A stretch of DNA of 64,000 bases from Pseudomonadota bacterium (GCA_963204785.1 CAUJHG010000080.1:1-64000); one strand, 5' to 3'. Counted from the stretch's first letter, positions 39,361-50,150 are shown. The notes: generated by a model from the sequence alone, not told the origin. A program made the numbers and translations.

Positions 39361-40950
39361 ATGACGATTCCGCCCGGACCGAGGCGCGCCCTGGCCGCGC
39401 TCGCGCTGCTGGCAGCCTGCACGCTCGCGTCCGCGCAGACGCTGCGCTGGGCCTCGCAGGGCGATCCGCAGACGATGGATCCGCACTCGCAGAACGAACT
39501 GCTCACCAACGCGATGAACGGGCAGGTCTACGAGACCCTGGTGCAGCGCGACCGCACGCTCGCGCTGGTGCCCGGACTGGCCACGGCCTGGGAGCGGCTG
39601 TCGCCGACGCGCTGGCGCGTGAAGCTGCGCGAGGGGGTGCGCTTCCACGACGGCACGCCGTTCACCGCCGACGACGTGCTGTTCTCGATGCAGCGCGCGA
39701 AGGAGCCCACCTCGATGATCCGCGTCTACGCCAGCGCGCTCGGCACTGCGCGCAAGGTGGACGCGAACACGGTCGAGTTCGAGCTGCCGAAGTTCGATCC
39801 GATCTTCCTCGAGCACCTGAGCCTGGTGCAGATCATGAGCCGCGCCTGGTGCGAGAAGCACGATGCGACGCGGCCGCTGGACTTCCGCAACCGCGAGGAG
39901 CGCCACACCGCGCGCCACGCCAATGGCACGGGCCCGTGGATCCTGGTGGCGCGCGAGCCAGACGTGCGCACCTCCTACCGGCGCAACCCGGACTGGTGGG
40001 GGCGCTTCGAGGGCAACCTGCAGAAGGTGGTCTACACGCCGATCGGCTCCGACGCCACGCGCACCGCGGCGCTGGTCTCCGGCGAGATCGACTTCCTCCA
40101 GGATCCCGCGCCGCAGGATCTCCCGCGCCTGCGCCGGCATCCGGCAGTGCAGGTCGTCGACGGCCAGGAGAATCGCGTCGTCTTCATCGGAATGGACCAG
40201 GGGCGCGACCAGCTCCTCTACTCGAGCGTCAAGGGGCGCAACCCCTTCAAGGACGTCCGGGTGCGTCGCGCGCTGTACCAGGCAGTGGACATCGAGGCGA
40301 TCCGCGCGAAGCTGATGCGCGGCCAGGCGCTGCCCACCGGCGCGGTCATGCCTTCACCGCGCGGCGTGTTCGGCGACGCCGAGCTCGAGCGGCGGCTGCC
40401 CTACGACCTCGCCGCGGCGAAGCGGCTGATGGCCGAGGCGGGCTGGGAGCAGGGCTTCGAGGTGACGCTCGACTGTCCGAACAACCGCTACATCAACGAC
40501 GAGGAGATCTGCCAGGCGCTGGCGGCGATGTGGGCGCAGCTGAAGGTGAAGGTGCGCGTCAACGCGATGCCGCGCGCGCAGTACTTCGCGAAGATGGAGA
40601 AGCTCGACACCTCGATGTACATGCTCGGCTGGGGCGGTTCGATCACCGACGCCGAGACCACGCTGACCCCGATCTACCGCACCCGGGGCGCGGGCGGCGT
40701 CGGCGACTACAACTGGGGGCAGGTCGCCAACCCCGAGCTCGACCGGCTCGCAGCGGCTTCCAGCCAGGAGCCGGATCCGGCGAAGCGCGAGCAGCTGATC
40801 CGCGCCGCGGTGAAGGAGCACAACGCCCAGGTGCACCACATCCCGCTGCACCGGCAGGTGATCCCCTGGGCCGCACGCAAGGGCGTCGAGGTGGTCCACC
40901 GGCCGGACAACTGGTTCGAGTGGCAGTGGGTGACGATCCAGGCGCGCTGA
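39361..40950 (+). CDS. Oligopeptide/dipeptide-type ABC transporter substrate-binding protein
   Basis: Signal peptide, LRWASQGDPQTMDPHSQNE, LREGVRFHDGTPFTADDVLFS (SBP_bac_5). Confidence 0.9.
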   Translation: MTIPPGPRRALAALALLAACTLASAQTLRWASQGDPQTMDPHSQNELLTNAMNGQVYETLVQRDRTLALVPGLATAWERLSPTRWRVKLREGVRFHDGTPFTADDVLFSMQRAKEPTSMIRVYASALGTARKVDANTVEFELPKFDPIFLEHLSLVQIMSRAWCEKHDATRPLDFRNREERHTARHANGTGPWILVAREPDVRTSYRRNPDWWGRFEGNLQKVVYTPIGSDATRTAALVSGEIDFLQDPAPQDLPRLRRHPAVQVVDGQENRVVFIGMDQGRDQLLYSSVKGRNPFKDVRVRRALYQAVDIEAIRAKLMRGQALPTGAVMPSPRGVFGDAELERRLPYDLAAAKRLMAEAGWEQGFEVTLDCPNNRYINDEEICQALAAMWAQLKVKVRVNAMPRAQYFAKMEKLDTSMYMLGWGGSITDAETTLTPIYRTRGAGGVGDYNWGQVANPELDRLAAASSQEPDPAKREQLIRAAVKEHNAQVHHIPLHRQVIPWAARKGVEVVHRPDNWFEWQWVTIQAR

Positions 40951-41040
40951 CTCGAGAGATCACTGTCCGTCGGCGCACTGGACATTGATCCGTGCCTCGG
41001 AAGCGACCTCGAGATGTCGCAAGGAGCGATGTGCGCGTCG

Positions 41041-41062
41041 ACGTCGAAAGTTCTTACAGTGA
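41041..41062 (+). promoter_or_regulatory. Shared upstream element ACGTCG-N4-TTCTTACAG-N-GA (copy 1)
   Basis: acgtcgaaagttcttacagtga; matches 50081-50102 at 17 of 22 positions without gaps. Confidence 0.6.
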
Positions 41063-41121
41063 AACGCTTCGTGTTGATCAAGCAAGCAATAAACTACTGA
41101 TGTTTCGATAGAAATCCAAAG

Positions 41122-41138
41122 AGGCCCGTTTCTTGCTT
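41122..41138 (+). promoter_or_regulatory. Candidate sigma54 (-24/-12) promoter of PEP-CTERM gene 1
   Basis: aGGcccgtttcttGCtt: GG-N10-GC spacing, close to TGGCACG-N4-TTGCT; about 58 bp before the start codon. Confidence 0.55.
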
Positions 41139-41195
41139 GAAAGCGATGTCACCGACGGATGGGTCCGGCGGTGATACACGCAAAAGGGGTTTGGA

Positions 41196-41786
41196 ATGAG
41201 GCTCGAGATCACGCTCGCCGCTGCTGCGCTGTGCGGCATCATGGGCGTCGCACAGGCAGCGCCCGTCGCCAGTGTTTCGCTGCAAGGCAGTAATTATCTA
41301 CAGAGTGGCACTGTCACCAACGTATCAGGCGATGGCGCAACGATCTCCGCTATCAGCTACAGCTACGGGACGCCCGGCGATTTCGTTGCTACCTTCGACA
41401 CTTACACGGGCGGGGGCACCGCGTCGGACTTCCTGGCTTCTTCGCGGTTTTTCCAGACGGTCACTTGGAGCGGTCTGTCAATTGCAGAGGGTGCGTCGTT
41501 CGATTTCAGTGGCCTGGACATCGACCTGATCCAGACCCTCAACCCGCTGGATGTGACAGGTGGGATCATCGATTTCGTCGGCACCAGCCTGCGCAATGCG
41601 TACGTGTCGGTAACCTGGAGCAACGGCTGGGCTGCGTCGTGCGGGCTCAACGAGACTTCCTGGACCGTTGACAACGGATGCCGGGTGACCGACCAGGGTG
41701 GCGGCACCGTGCCCGAACCCGGCAGCCTCGCACTGGCTGGCCTGGGTCTGCTGGCGTTGGGAGCCCTTCGTCGTCGGAAGATCTGA
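41196..41786 (+). CDS. PEP-CTERM sorting-domain protein
   Basis: Signal peptide and C-terminal VPEPGSLALAGLGLLALGALRRRKI. Confidence 0.92.
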   Translation: MRLEITLAAAALCGIMGVAQAAPVASVSLQGSNYLQSGTVTNVSGDGATISAISYSYGTPGDFVATFDTYTGGGTASDFLASSRFFQTVTWSGLSIAEGASFDFSGLDIDLIQTLNPLDVTGGIIDFVGTSLRNAYVSVTWSNGWAASCGLNETSWTVDNGCRVTDQGGGTVPEPGSLALAGLGLLALGALRRRKI

Positions 41787-41985
41787 CACTCTGTCGGAAG
41801 GCAGGGATGGCGGCGGGTCAACTGCCGCGTTTCTGTCACCGCCGATTGTGGGGGGGGCGGCGGCAACTGATGCGCCGCCCCTCGGAGCGAAAGCTTGGCG
41901 CCGCCTCGGCCTGTGCATGAGAGGCTCGCGGTAGCGGCTCAGGGCGATGCAGGTGCTCGCGCCGCCCTCAGCGGAGCGCCGACCT

Positions 41986-42184
<199 letters not shown>

Positions 42185-42220
42185 AACTGGTTCGAGTGGC
42201 AGTGGGTCACGATGCGCTGA
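42185..42220 (+). repeat. Partial copy of the 3' end of the SBP gene at 40909-40950
   Basis: aactggttcgagtggcagtgggt is a 23-bp exact match to 40909-40931, then (c/g)acgat and gcgctga with a 6-bp gap; encodes NWFEWQWVTMR*. Confidence 0.85.
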
Positions 42221-42283
42221 TGCCGATCGAGGCGAGGTGGCGCGGCGGGCCGCGCGCGGCGCGGACGACCCCGGGGCGCGCAG

Positions 42284-43015
42284 CTACGAAGCGGCACCGG
42301 CAGTGCCGGCAAGCGTCTGGAACTCCTCGACGAGCGCGCGCAGCCGCTGCCAGTGCGTCCCCGGCCAGTAGACCAGCGCGCAGTCCGCGCAGCGGGTGAA
42401 TTCGCGCTGGCTCGCCGCCACCGCCGGCGGCAGCGATGCCGCGACAGCCTCGGGCTCCACCGGTTCGAGAAGGCCGTTGCACTCCAGGCAGCGGGTGAAC
42501 GGTCGCTCCAGTCCTGCCAGGCCGAAGCGATGCGCCACCTCGAGGAGCTGCTCCTGCACCTGTTGCGCGCGCACGAAGCGCCCGCGCTGCACCCGCCGGT
42601 GCTCGAGGAGGGCGCGGTCGCGGCTGAGCACGATGCGGTCCTCGGCGAGGGCGAGGCGCGCGAGTTCGCGGTCGGGGCCGTCGCGCGCCAGCACCGTGTC
42701 GAAGCCCAGCAGACGCAGGCGGCGGGCGAGTGCGCCCAGGTGCGCGTCGGCCAGGAAGCGCAACGGGTCCCGCCCCTCGCCGGGGGCCGGCGGGAAGACC
42801 TCGATCCGCGCGCTCTCCCCGATGGGCTCGTCCAGCCCGGCGTCGCGGCCGTCGACCCGCACCGCACCGACCTCCGTGTGCGGCACGCCGAGCGCCTCGA
42901 TCGCGTGCTTGATGCTCGCGCGCTGCGCGCCCGCCTGGCGCAGGCAGGCGCCGCGGCGCGCCCGGGGCAGCAGCCGGTCGAGTCCGCCGTGGAAGACGAA
43001 GGTCGGATCGCCCAT
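42284..43015 (-). CDS. Mut7-C RNase-domain protein with N-terminal ubiquitin-like fold
   Basis: FLADAHLGALARRLRLLGFDTVLARDGPDRELARLALAEDRIVLSRDRALL and Zn-ribbon CLECN/CADCALVYWPGTHWQR. Confidence 0.88.
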   Translation of the reverse strand: MGDPTFVFHGGLDRLLPRARRGACLRQAGAQRASIKHAIEALGVPHTEVGAVRVDGRDAGLDEPIGESARIEVFPPAPGEGRDPLRFLADAHLGALARRLRLLGFDTVLARDGPDRELARLALAEDRIVLSRDRALLEHRRVQRGRFVRAQQVQEQLLEVAHRFGLAGLERPFTRCLECNGLLEPVEPEAVAASLPPAVAASQREFTRCADCALVYWPGTHWQRLRALVEEFQTLAGTAGAAS

Positions 43016-43168
43016 CGGTCCGGGTTCAGGAAGCGCGATCGATCGGCTGCGGCGGCCAGGCCTGCGCGCGCCGGAGCCTGGAAGCCAGCCAGCCTGCGCC
43101 GCGGCGGATCACGAGATCGTGCGCGTCCGGACCCTCCCGGGACGCGCCCCCCGGTGGAACGCCGGCCC

Positions 43169-44038
43169 TCAGATCTCGATGTTGTCCAGCAGCCGCGGCG
43201 TGCCGAGCCGGGCCGCGCCGAGCGCCACCAGCGGCTCGCCGCCCTCGAGCTCCGCGGTGGCCGGCGTGTGCAGGTCGCGCTGCCGGCGCACGGTCAGGTA
43301 GTCGGGCTTCCAGCCGCGCGCGGCGAGTTCGGCCATCGCCGCCTGCTCGGCCTGCGCGAGCGCTTCGTGGGTGATCGTGCCCCGTGCGCGCGCCGCACGT
43401 ACCGTGTCGACCACTGCGCGCAGCACCCGGTTGAGGCTGGGCGCCTCGCTGCGCTCGGTCGCGCTCAGGTAGCCGTTGCGCGAGGACAGCGCCAGCCCGT
43501 CGGCCTCGCGCACCGTGTCGTGTGCGACGATGCGCACCGGCAGCGCGAACTGCTGGGCCATCCGCCGGATCAGCATCAGCTGCTGGTAGTCCTTGCGCCC
43601 GAACACCGCGAACTCCGGACGCACCATCGCGAAGAGCTTCATCACCACGGTGCACACGCCGTCGAAGTGGCCTGGCCGGACCTCGCCCTCGAGGATCGAG
43701 GCCAGCGACGGATCCGGCACCACGTGGAAGGCCTGCGGCTCCGGGTACATCACGGTCTCGTCGGGCGCGAAGAGCAGGTCGCATCCGGTCTCGCGCAGCA
43801 GCGCGGCGTCGCGCTCGAAGGTGCGCGGGTACTTGTCGAAATCCTCGTTCGGGCCGAACTGCAGCCGGTTGACGAAGACGCTGGCCACCACCAGGCCGTC
43901 GGCCCCGGCCTGGCGGCGCGCCTCGCGCACCAGCGACAGGTGGCCTTCGTGGAGGTTGCCCATCGTGGGCACGAAGCCGACGCGGCGCGGCCCGGCCAGC
44001 GCGGCGCGCAGGCCCTCCAGGCTGTCCTCGATCCTCAT
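43169..44038 (-). CDS. panC: Pantoate-beta-alanine ligase
   Basis: [56 protein letters not shown]. Confidence 0.95.
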   Translation of the reverse strand: MRIEDSLEGLRAALAGPRRVGFVPTMGNLHEGHLSLVREARRQAGADGLVVASVFVNRLQFGPNEDFDKYPRTFERDAALLRETGCDLLFAPDETVMYPEPQAFHVVPDPSLASILEGEVRPGHFDGVCTVVMKLFAMVRPEFAVFGRKDYQQLMLIRRMAQQFALPVRIVAHDTVREADGLALSSRNGYLSATERSEAPSLNRVLRAVVDTVRAARARGTITHEALAQAEQAAMAELAARGWKPDYLTVRRQRDLHTPATAELEGGEPLVALGAARLGTPRLLDNIEI

Positions 44039-44050
44039 GCGGGCGGCCCC

Positions 44051-44857
44051 TCAGTATCCGTGGAGGGCGGGATCGGGGAAGCGGCCGGCCTTGACCTCCT
44101 CGACGTAGCTGCGCAGCGCGGCTGCGATCGACGGCGCGCCCTCCATGAAGTTGCGCACGAACTTCGGCAGGCGTCCTCGGGTCACGTTCAGCATGTCGTG
44201 CAGCACGAGCACCTGTCCCGAGGTGCCCGGTCCGGCGCCGATGCCGATCGTCGGGATCGGCAGCGCCTTCGTGACCCGCTCGGCGACCGTCGAGGGCACC
44301 ATCTCCATCACGAGCATCGCCGCGCCCGCGTCGGCGAGCTCGGTCGCGTGGCGCAGCATCGTCTCGGCCGCCTCGCCCTCGCGGCCCTGCACGCGGTAGC
44401 CGCCCAGCGCGTGCACCGTCTGCGGCGTGAAGCCGATGTGCGCACACACCGGAATGCCGCGCTCGACGATGAAGCGCACCGTGTCCGCGGTCCAGCCGCC
44501 GCCCTCGAGCTTGACCATCTGCGCCCCCGCCTGCACCAGCTTCACCGAACTGCGCACCGCCTGCTCGTGCGACTCCTGGTAGCTGCCGAAGGGCAGGTCG
44601 CCGATCAGCCAGCAGTTGCGGTTGCCGCGGGCGACCGCGGCGACGTGGTAGGCCATGTCCTCCAGCGACACCGGCATGGTCCCGGGCTGGCCCTGGATCA
44701 CGTTGCCCAGCGAGTCGCCGACCAGGATCGTGTCGACGCCCGCCTCGTCGCACAGGCGGCCGAACGACGCGTCGTACGCGGTCAGCATCGCGATCTTCTC
44801 GCCGCGCGCGTGCATCTCGCGCAGGCGGGTCAGGGTCACGGGTTTGCGTTCGTTCAT
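44051..44857 (-). CDS. panB: 3-methyl-2-oxobutanoate hydroxymethyltransferase
   Basis: [48 protein letters not shown]. Confidence 0.95.
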   Translation of the reverse strand: MNERKPVTLTRLREMHARGEKIAMLTAYDASFGRLCDEAGVDTILVGDSLGNVIQGQPGTMPVSLEDMAYHVAAVARGNRNCWLIGDLPFGSYQESHEQAVRSSVKLVQAGAQMVKLEGGGWTADTVRFIVERGIPVCAHIGFTPQTVHALGGYRVQGREGEAAETMLRHATELADAGAAMLVMEMVPSTVAERVTKALPIPTIGIGAGPGTSGQVLVLHDMLNVTRGRLPKFVRNFMEGAPSIAAALRSYVEEVKAGRFPDPALHGY

Positions 44858-44991
44858 GATGCATCGCACAAGAGGAGTCGTTCGATTGTACCCATTCCGA
44901 ACCACGCTGCACTGCGCCGCGTTCCGGGGCTGCGCGTGCATAGAATCTCGATCCTGCCCGCACGTTCGCGCGGGCGTCGGAGCCCCTCGAG

Positions 44992-45729
44992 ATGAACCCG
45001 ACCGCCCCCTGGACCCTGGACGCGGACCTGCCGGCGGCGGCGCTGCGCGCGCAGGGTTTCGTGCGGCTGGGCGCGGCGCAGCTGGCGGGACTGGCCCGCG
45101 TGCCGGTCGAGGCGTTCGAGCGCTGGCGTCCCGGCTGGGAGCGCCTGCCGCCCGATGCCTGGCTGCGCGACGGCGGCCGCTACCGCCGGCGCCGTCATGG
45201 CAGCTTCGTGCACGAGCCAGCGACCGGACGGCTCGTGCAGGCCGCGCACCGCGCGCACTGGCAGCCGGTCGACTACAACGCGCTGCACGGCGGCATCGAG
45301 CGGATGTTCGAGCCGCTCGAGCCGGCGCTTTGCGCGGACCAGGCCTGGAGCCGGCTGCTGTGCGCGCTCGGCGAACTGTTCGAGTCGATCGCGCCGGCCG
45401 GCCGCTGGTTCGTCGAGGCGCACCAGTTCCGCATCGACACCACCGACGGCGTCGGACGTCCCACGCCCGAGGGCGCCCACCGCGACGGCGTGGACTTCGT
45501 CGCGGTCGTTCTGGTCGATCGCCACCAGGTGCGCGGCGGGGAGACCCGCGTGTTCGAGGCCGACGGTCCGCGCGGCATCCGCTTCGTGATGGACGAGCCC
45601 TGGAGCGCGGTGCTGCTCGACGACCAGCGTGTGATCCACGAGGCCACCCCGATCCAGCCGGACGGCCCGGACGCGCACCGCGACACGCTGGTGCTCACCT
45701 ACCGGCGCGGCGGCTTCCTGGCGCCGTGA
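44992..45729 (+). CDS. 2OG-Fe(II) dioxygenase family protein (PF10014-like)
   Basis: [36 protein letters not shown] ... VIHEATPI; HxD...H iron ligands. Confidence 0.82.
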   Translation: MNPTAPWTLDADLPAAALRAQGFVRLGAAQLAGLARVPVEAFERWRPGWERLPPDAWLRDGGRYRRRRHGSFVHEPATGRLVQAAHRAHWQPVDYNALHGGIERMFEPLEPALCADQAWSRLLCALGELFESIAPAGRWFVEAHQFRIDTTDGVGRPTPEGAHRDGVDFVAVVLVDRHQVRGGETRVFEADGPRGIRFVMDEPWSAVLLDDQRVIHEATPIQPDGPDAHRDTLVLTYRRGGFLAP

Positions 45730-45799
45730 CCGCGAGCCGCGCCCCTGCAGACGCATCGCTGCCGGATCTCGCCATGCGCCGAAACGACCCGACGAGGAG

Positions 45800-46906
45800 A
45801 TGACGATGACCCGACCAATGACCCCCCAGGCCGCGGCCGGCGCGCCCCCTCACGCGCCTGACGATGCGGCGGCGATGCAGGCGGCGGCCACGCTGTACCA
45901 CCGCTTCTTCACCGGACTGATCCTCACCGTGGTCACGCGCCGCGGCCGCGAGGACGCGGGCGAACTGATGTTCCGCGTCTTCCGGCATCAGCACCACGAG
46001 AAGTTCCTCCCGGGGCTGCGCAAGCTCGGCCTGGCGACGCTGCCCGACGCGGTGGCGGCCGCCGGCTACCACTACCTCTCCAACACCGTGGGCGGCGTCC
46101 AGGTGGAGTTCATGCGCGAATCCGACCGCAAGGCCTGGGTGCGCTTCGTCCCGCCGCGCTGGATCTACGACGGCACCGCGATCGCAGGCGTGCCCACCGA
46201 GGTGTCGCGAGGCGTGCTGCGCGGCTGGTACGCGCACAACGGGGTGAGCCTGGGCAATCCGCGCCTGGGCTTCGTCTGCACGGCGCAGACTCCCGACGGA
46301 CAGCACGGGCTCGCCGGCTACTTCCTCGAGCACGACCGCGAGCTTGCGCCCGAGGAGCGCCTGCGCTTTGCGCCCGGGGAAGAGCCTCCGCCCTTCGATC
46401 CGGCGGCCGCGCCGGCGCTGGATCCGGTCGACTGGACCGCGGATCGGCTGGCCAGGGCGAACCGCAACTACGCGATGGACTACCTGCGCACTGCGCTGCC
46501 GCGGCTGACCGAGCTCTTCGGTCCCGCCGAGGCGGCCTACCTGGGCGGCGTCGCCGCGCGCCTGATCGCGATGCAGTACTACCAGGAGACCGCCGCCAGG
46601 CTCGGCGTGGCGCCCGGGGGCGCCGAAGGCTTCGCGCGCTACCTCGCCGCGATGGCGCGGGGGCAGGGCGACCCGGCCGAGTGCTCGCGCGACGGTGACG
46701 CGGTGATCGTCCGGCAGGCCGGCTGGCGCCTGATGCGCGGGCTGGCCCCGCTGCACACCGCGGTGTTCGACGCGTGGAACGAACTCTGGGTGGGCGCACT
46801 GATGGTGCACGACCGCTTCCTGGTGCTGGAAGTGCTCGAGCGCATGGATCACGGCGACCCTGCGTTCGTCTGGCGGATCCGGCGTCGGGGGAAGCAGGTG
46901 TTCTGA
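45800..46906 (+). CDS. Conserved hypothetical protein, 368 aa
   Basis: Long ORF with conserved-looking composition in phase with the upstream operon; family not recognised. Confidence 0.75.
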   Translation: MTMTRPMTPQAAAGAPPHAPDDAAAMQAAATLYHRFFTGLILTVVTRRGREDAGELMFRVFRHQHHEKFLPGLRKLGLATLPDAVAAAGYHYLSNTVGGVQVEFMRESDRKAWVRFVPPRWIYDGTAIAGVPTEVSRGVLRGWYAHNGVSLGNPRLGFVCTAQTPDGQHGLAGYFLEHDRELAPEERLRFAPGEEPPPFDPAAAPALDPVDWTADRLARANRNYAMDYLRTALPRLTELFGPAEAAYLGGVAARLIAMQYYQETAARLGVAPGGAEGFARYLAAMARGQGDPAECSRDGDAVIVRQAGWRLMRGLAPLHTAVFDAWNELWVGALMVHDRFLVLEVLERMDHGDPAFVWRIRRRGKQVF

Positions 46907-47190
46907 GTAACCGTCTTCCGAGTCAAGCGCCGCCGCGCTGCGCCTCGCGCCGGTCCGGAAAGACGCCGGATCGCCGACGCGCCTGACCCGCATGCGGGCA
47001 CTCCCCTCGGAGGGGGTATTTCCCGCGGCGCGCGGAATGCACCACAATGCATGCAGTCGGTAGCGTTGCGGCCGGCAACAGCCTGCGTGCGACGCGCCCA
47101 CACGCGACCCGAACCCCGGATGCGCCCGCGCAACCGGGGCGCGGGCCGGGTTCACGTGAAGAAGAAAAGGGCCACGAGGCCGGAGGAGAG

Positions 47191-49539
47191 ATGGGAATGG
47201 CTGGCACGATCGTCGATCGATTCGGGCGCGCCGCGGGCTGGGCCGCGGTGCTGGGCAGCGTGCTGCTGGCGGCCTGCGGAGGCGGCAGCGGCGACAGCGG
47301 AACGGTGCAGCTCAGCGTGCTGTCGAGCGCGCCGGAGTGGGTGTCCGGCGGCGATGCGCGCATCGCGCTGCGCGCATCGCCGGAGCTCCAGGACAAGCTC
47401 GAGTTGTGGCTGAACGGAGCCCGGGTGGCTCCCGCGATGCGCAGCACCGGCGAGCAGCTCGAGGGCGTGATCGCCGGGCTGGTCGAGGGCAAGAACAGGC
47501 TCGAGGTGCGTGAGACGGGCGGCAAGGTGCGCGACACGCTCACGCTGACCAACTGGCCGATCACCGGCCCGATGTTCACGGGTCCCCAGCAGACGCCCTT
47601 CACCTGCACCGCGACGCAGTTCGGCATGCAGCCGCTGGTCGACAGCGCCAGCGCGCCCGGCTACCGCGTGACCGACGCCAGCGGCGCCACCATCGGCTAC
47701 AGCCGCAACTGCTCGATCGAGACCACGGTCAGCTACCTGTACCGCAGCACCGGCAACGCGTGGAAGACGCTGCCCGCGGGCGACCGTCCGGTCGACATGA
47801 GCGTGGTCACGCTGCCCGATGGCCGCAGCGTCGACTTCATCGTGCGGCGCGAGATCGGATCGATCAACCGCTTCCTCTACAGCTTCGCGATGCTCGCGCC
47901 TGCCGGCGAGAAGGCGGATGCTCCGGACCTGAGCCTGTGGAACCGCAAGCTGCTCTACTGGTTCCAGGGCGGGGTCGCGATCGGCCACACGCAGGGCACG
48001 GTGCACAGCGGCTCGCTCAATCCGGACATCCTGAAGCAGGGCTACGCAATCGTCCACAGCAGCGGCAACAACACCGGCACCCACTACAACATGAACATCG
48101 CCGGCGAGACCGCGATGATGACCAAGGAGCGCTTCATCGAGCGCTACGGCGTGCCGCTCTACACCATCGGCCTGGGCGGCTCCGGCGGCGCCATCCAGCA
48201 GTACATGCTCGCGCAGAACAACCCCGGCGTGCTCGACGGCCTGCTGCCGGTGCAGAGCTATCCGGACATGGTCACGCAGACCATCCACGTCGGCGACTGC
48301 GAGCTCCTCGAGTACTACATGGACGCCACCGACCGCACGAATCCGAAGTGGAGGGTGACGAAGAACCGCTCGCTGCTGGTCGGCTTCAACGCCGAAGAGG
48401 GCTTCGCCAAGGTGAACGACGCGCTCGCCCCGCTGAAGACCGCGCTGGGCTACAGCACCGCGCCCGGCACCACCGAGTGCGTCCCGGCCTGGCGCGGCCT
48501 CACGCCGCTGGCGGTGAGCCCGCTGTACGGCGAGGCCCCCAACCAGCAGCTCTGGGAGCCGCTCTCCGAGATCGCTGCGATCCGCTGGACCCACTACGAC
48601 GACCTGCGCAACGTCTACGGAGTCGACGCCAACGGCGCTGCCCGGCCCACCTGGGACAACGTCGGCGTGCAGTACGGGCTGGCCTCGCTGAAGGAAGGCA
48701 GCATCACCCCGGCGGAGTTCCTGGACCTCAACTGGAACGTCGGCGGCTGGAAGCACCCGAGCCAGATGGTGCAGGAGACCTTCCCCTTCTTCGGCACCAG
48801 CGCTGCGGAACTCCAGAAGGCGCAGACCATTCCGGGCTACTTCGATCCCTGGAGCAGCAAGAACAGGATCGCCAGCCCGGGCGAAGGCCTGCCGATGCCG
48901 CGCACCAAGGGCGACCCGATCGCGATGCGCGCCGCCTACACCAGCGGACACGTGTTCACCGGGCGGCTCGAGGTGCCCGCGATCGACCATCGCCAGTACA
49001 TGGAGCGCGAGCTCGACATGCACAACAGCCACCAGAGCTTCGCGGTGCGCAAGCGCGTGCTCGACCGGATGGGCCACAGCGACAATCTCGTGATCTGGTT
49101 CACCGACACCATCCCGAACACGCCCAAGGCGAGCCAGTCGCTCGAAGCGCTCGAGGTGATGGACCAGTGGCTCGCCAACATGCGCGCCAATCCGTCGGCC
49201 GGAATCGCGGCCAGCAAGCCGGCCCGGGCCGTGGACGCGTGCTACGACAAGGATGGACAGCGGATGTACGGGGGCGCGGGAGCCTGGAGCGGCATCCTCG
49301 ACGGCGCTGCGCCGGGCGTGTGCACCCAGGCCTTCCCGCTGTACCGGACCTCGCGGATCGTCGCAGGCGCGCCGATCGAGGGCGCCATCTACGATTGCGC
49401 GAAGAAGACGGTGAAGGCTGCAGTGGCCGACGGCACCTACGCGCCCTGGACTCCCAACGCTGCCGAGATCGCCAAGCTCGAGCAGATCTTCCCTGAAGGG
49501 GTCTGCGACTACAGCCGCCCCGACCAGGCTCGGCCGTAA
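47191..49539 (+). CDS. DUF6351-like secreted lipoprotein / putative esterase
   Basis: Lipobox LLAACGGG; HSSGNNTGTHYNMNIAGETAMM, GLGGSGGAIQQY nucleophile-like motif; GGAGG ribosome binding site. Confidence 0.8.
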   Translation: MGMAGTIVDRFGRAAGWAAVLGSVLLAACGGGSGDSGTVQLSVLSSAPEWVSGGDARIALRASPELQDKLELWLNGARVAPAMRSTGEQLEGVIAGLVEGKNRLEVRETGGKVRDTLTLTNWPITGPMFTGPQQTPFTCTATQFGMQPLVDSASAPGYRVTDASGATIGYSRNCSIETTVSYLYRSTGNAWKTLPAGDRPVDMSVVTLPDGRSVDFIVRREIGSINRFLYSFAMLAPAGEKADAPDLSLWNRKLLYWFQGGVAIGHTQGTVHSGSLNPDILKQGYAIVHSSGNNTGTHYNMNIAGETAMMTKERFIERYGVPLYTIGLGGSGGAIQQYMLAQNNPGVLDGLLPVQSYPDMVTQTIHVGDCELLEYYMDATDRTNPKWRVTKNRSLLVGFNAEEGFAKVNDALAPLKTALGYSTAPGTTECVPAWRGLTPLAVSPLYGEAPNQQLWEPLSEIAAIRWTHYDDLRNVYGVDANGAARPTWDNVGVQYGLASLKEGSITPAEFLDLNWNVGGWKHPSQMVQETFPFFGTSAAELQKAQTIPGYFDPWSSKNRIASPGEGLPMPRTKGDPIAMRAAYTSGHVFTGRLEVPAIDHRQYMERELDMHNSHQSFAVRKRVLDRMGHSDNLVIWFTDTIPNTPKASQSLEALEVMDQWLANMRANPSAGIAASKPARAVDACYDKDGQRMYGGAGAWSGILDGAAPGVCTQAFPLYRTSRIVAGAPIEGAIYDCAKKTVKAAVADGTYAPWTPNAAEIAKLEQIFPEGVCDYSRPDQARP

Positions 49540-49611
49540 GCGCGACAGCGGGCCGGGATCGGCTTCCGGCCCGCCGGCACGCGCCGGCACGGCGAAGGTC
49601 GAGGCGCCCGG

Positions 49612-49936
49612 AGTGGGTGCCGAGCGCGCGGTGCAGCGTCTGTCCAGGACCGACGGCCAGTTCGCCAAGCAGGCGCTGAAGATCCTGATGCCCTCGGGCG
49701 TCCGGAAGGTGGCGGAACTCGCGCGGATGGCGGGCTAGCAGAAGCAGGTCGATGCCTTCGTGCTAAGCATGAACCGTGCCGCCGAGGCGGTCGGCCAGTC
49801 GCCGGGCCTCGACCACTACGTGACCGGGAAGGCGCTCGACGGACTGTTCCACACGGTCGGCGAGGAGGAGCGGAAGATCCGCACCAACCCGCTGGCGCGC
49901 AGCACGGACCTGCTCAAGACCGTCTTCGGCAAATAG
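49612..49936 (+). pseudogene. DUF4197-family pseudogene with in-frame stop and internal deletion
   Basis: Hand translation of frame 2: ...[104 protein letters not shown]. Confidence 0.82.
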
Positions 49937-50080
49937 GGCGCACGCCCGGCCGGGGCCTCGATCCGCCACCCTGGTCGACCCGGACATCTTTCCGCCGCCT
50001 TCGTTTCCTGTGGGCGCCATTGCAGGCGCGCGCCGTTCGCGGGCGGAGCCTGGCGTCGTGGGGCGCGCATGATGTATGCC

Positions 50081-50102
50081 ACGTCGCTGATTCTTACAGA
50101 GA
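50081..50102 (+). promoter_or_regulatory. Shared upstream element ACGTCG-N4-TTCTTACAG-N-GA (copy 2)
   Basis: acgtcgctgattcttacagaga; see 41041-41062. Confidence 0.6.
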
Positions 50103-50150
50103 TCACATTGCGTGGAATAAAAAGGCATATAAAACAATAAATTAGAGACG

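Noticed and set aside
41854-41881. Stem-loop ggggcggcg...cgccgcccc after the first PEP-CTERM gene as a terminator
   Set aside because: 9-bp stem but no T run; GC-rich background makes such stems common.
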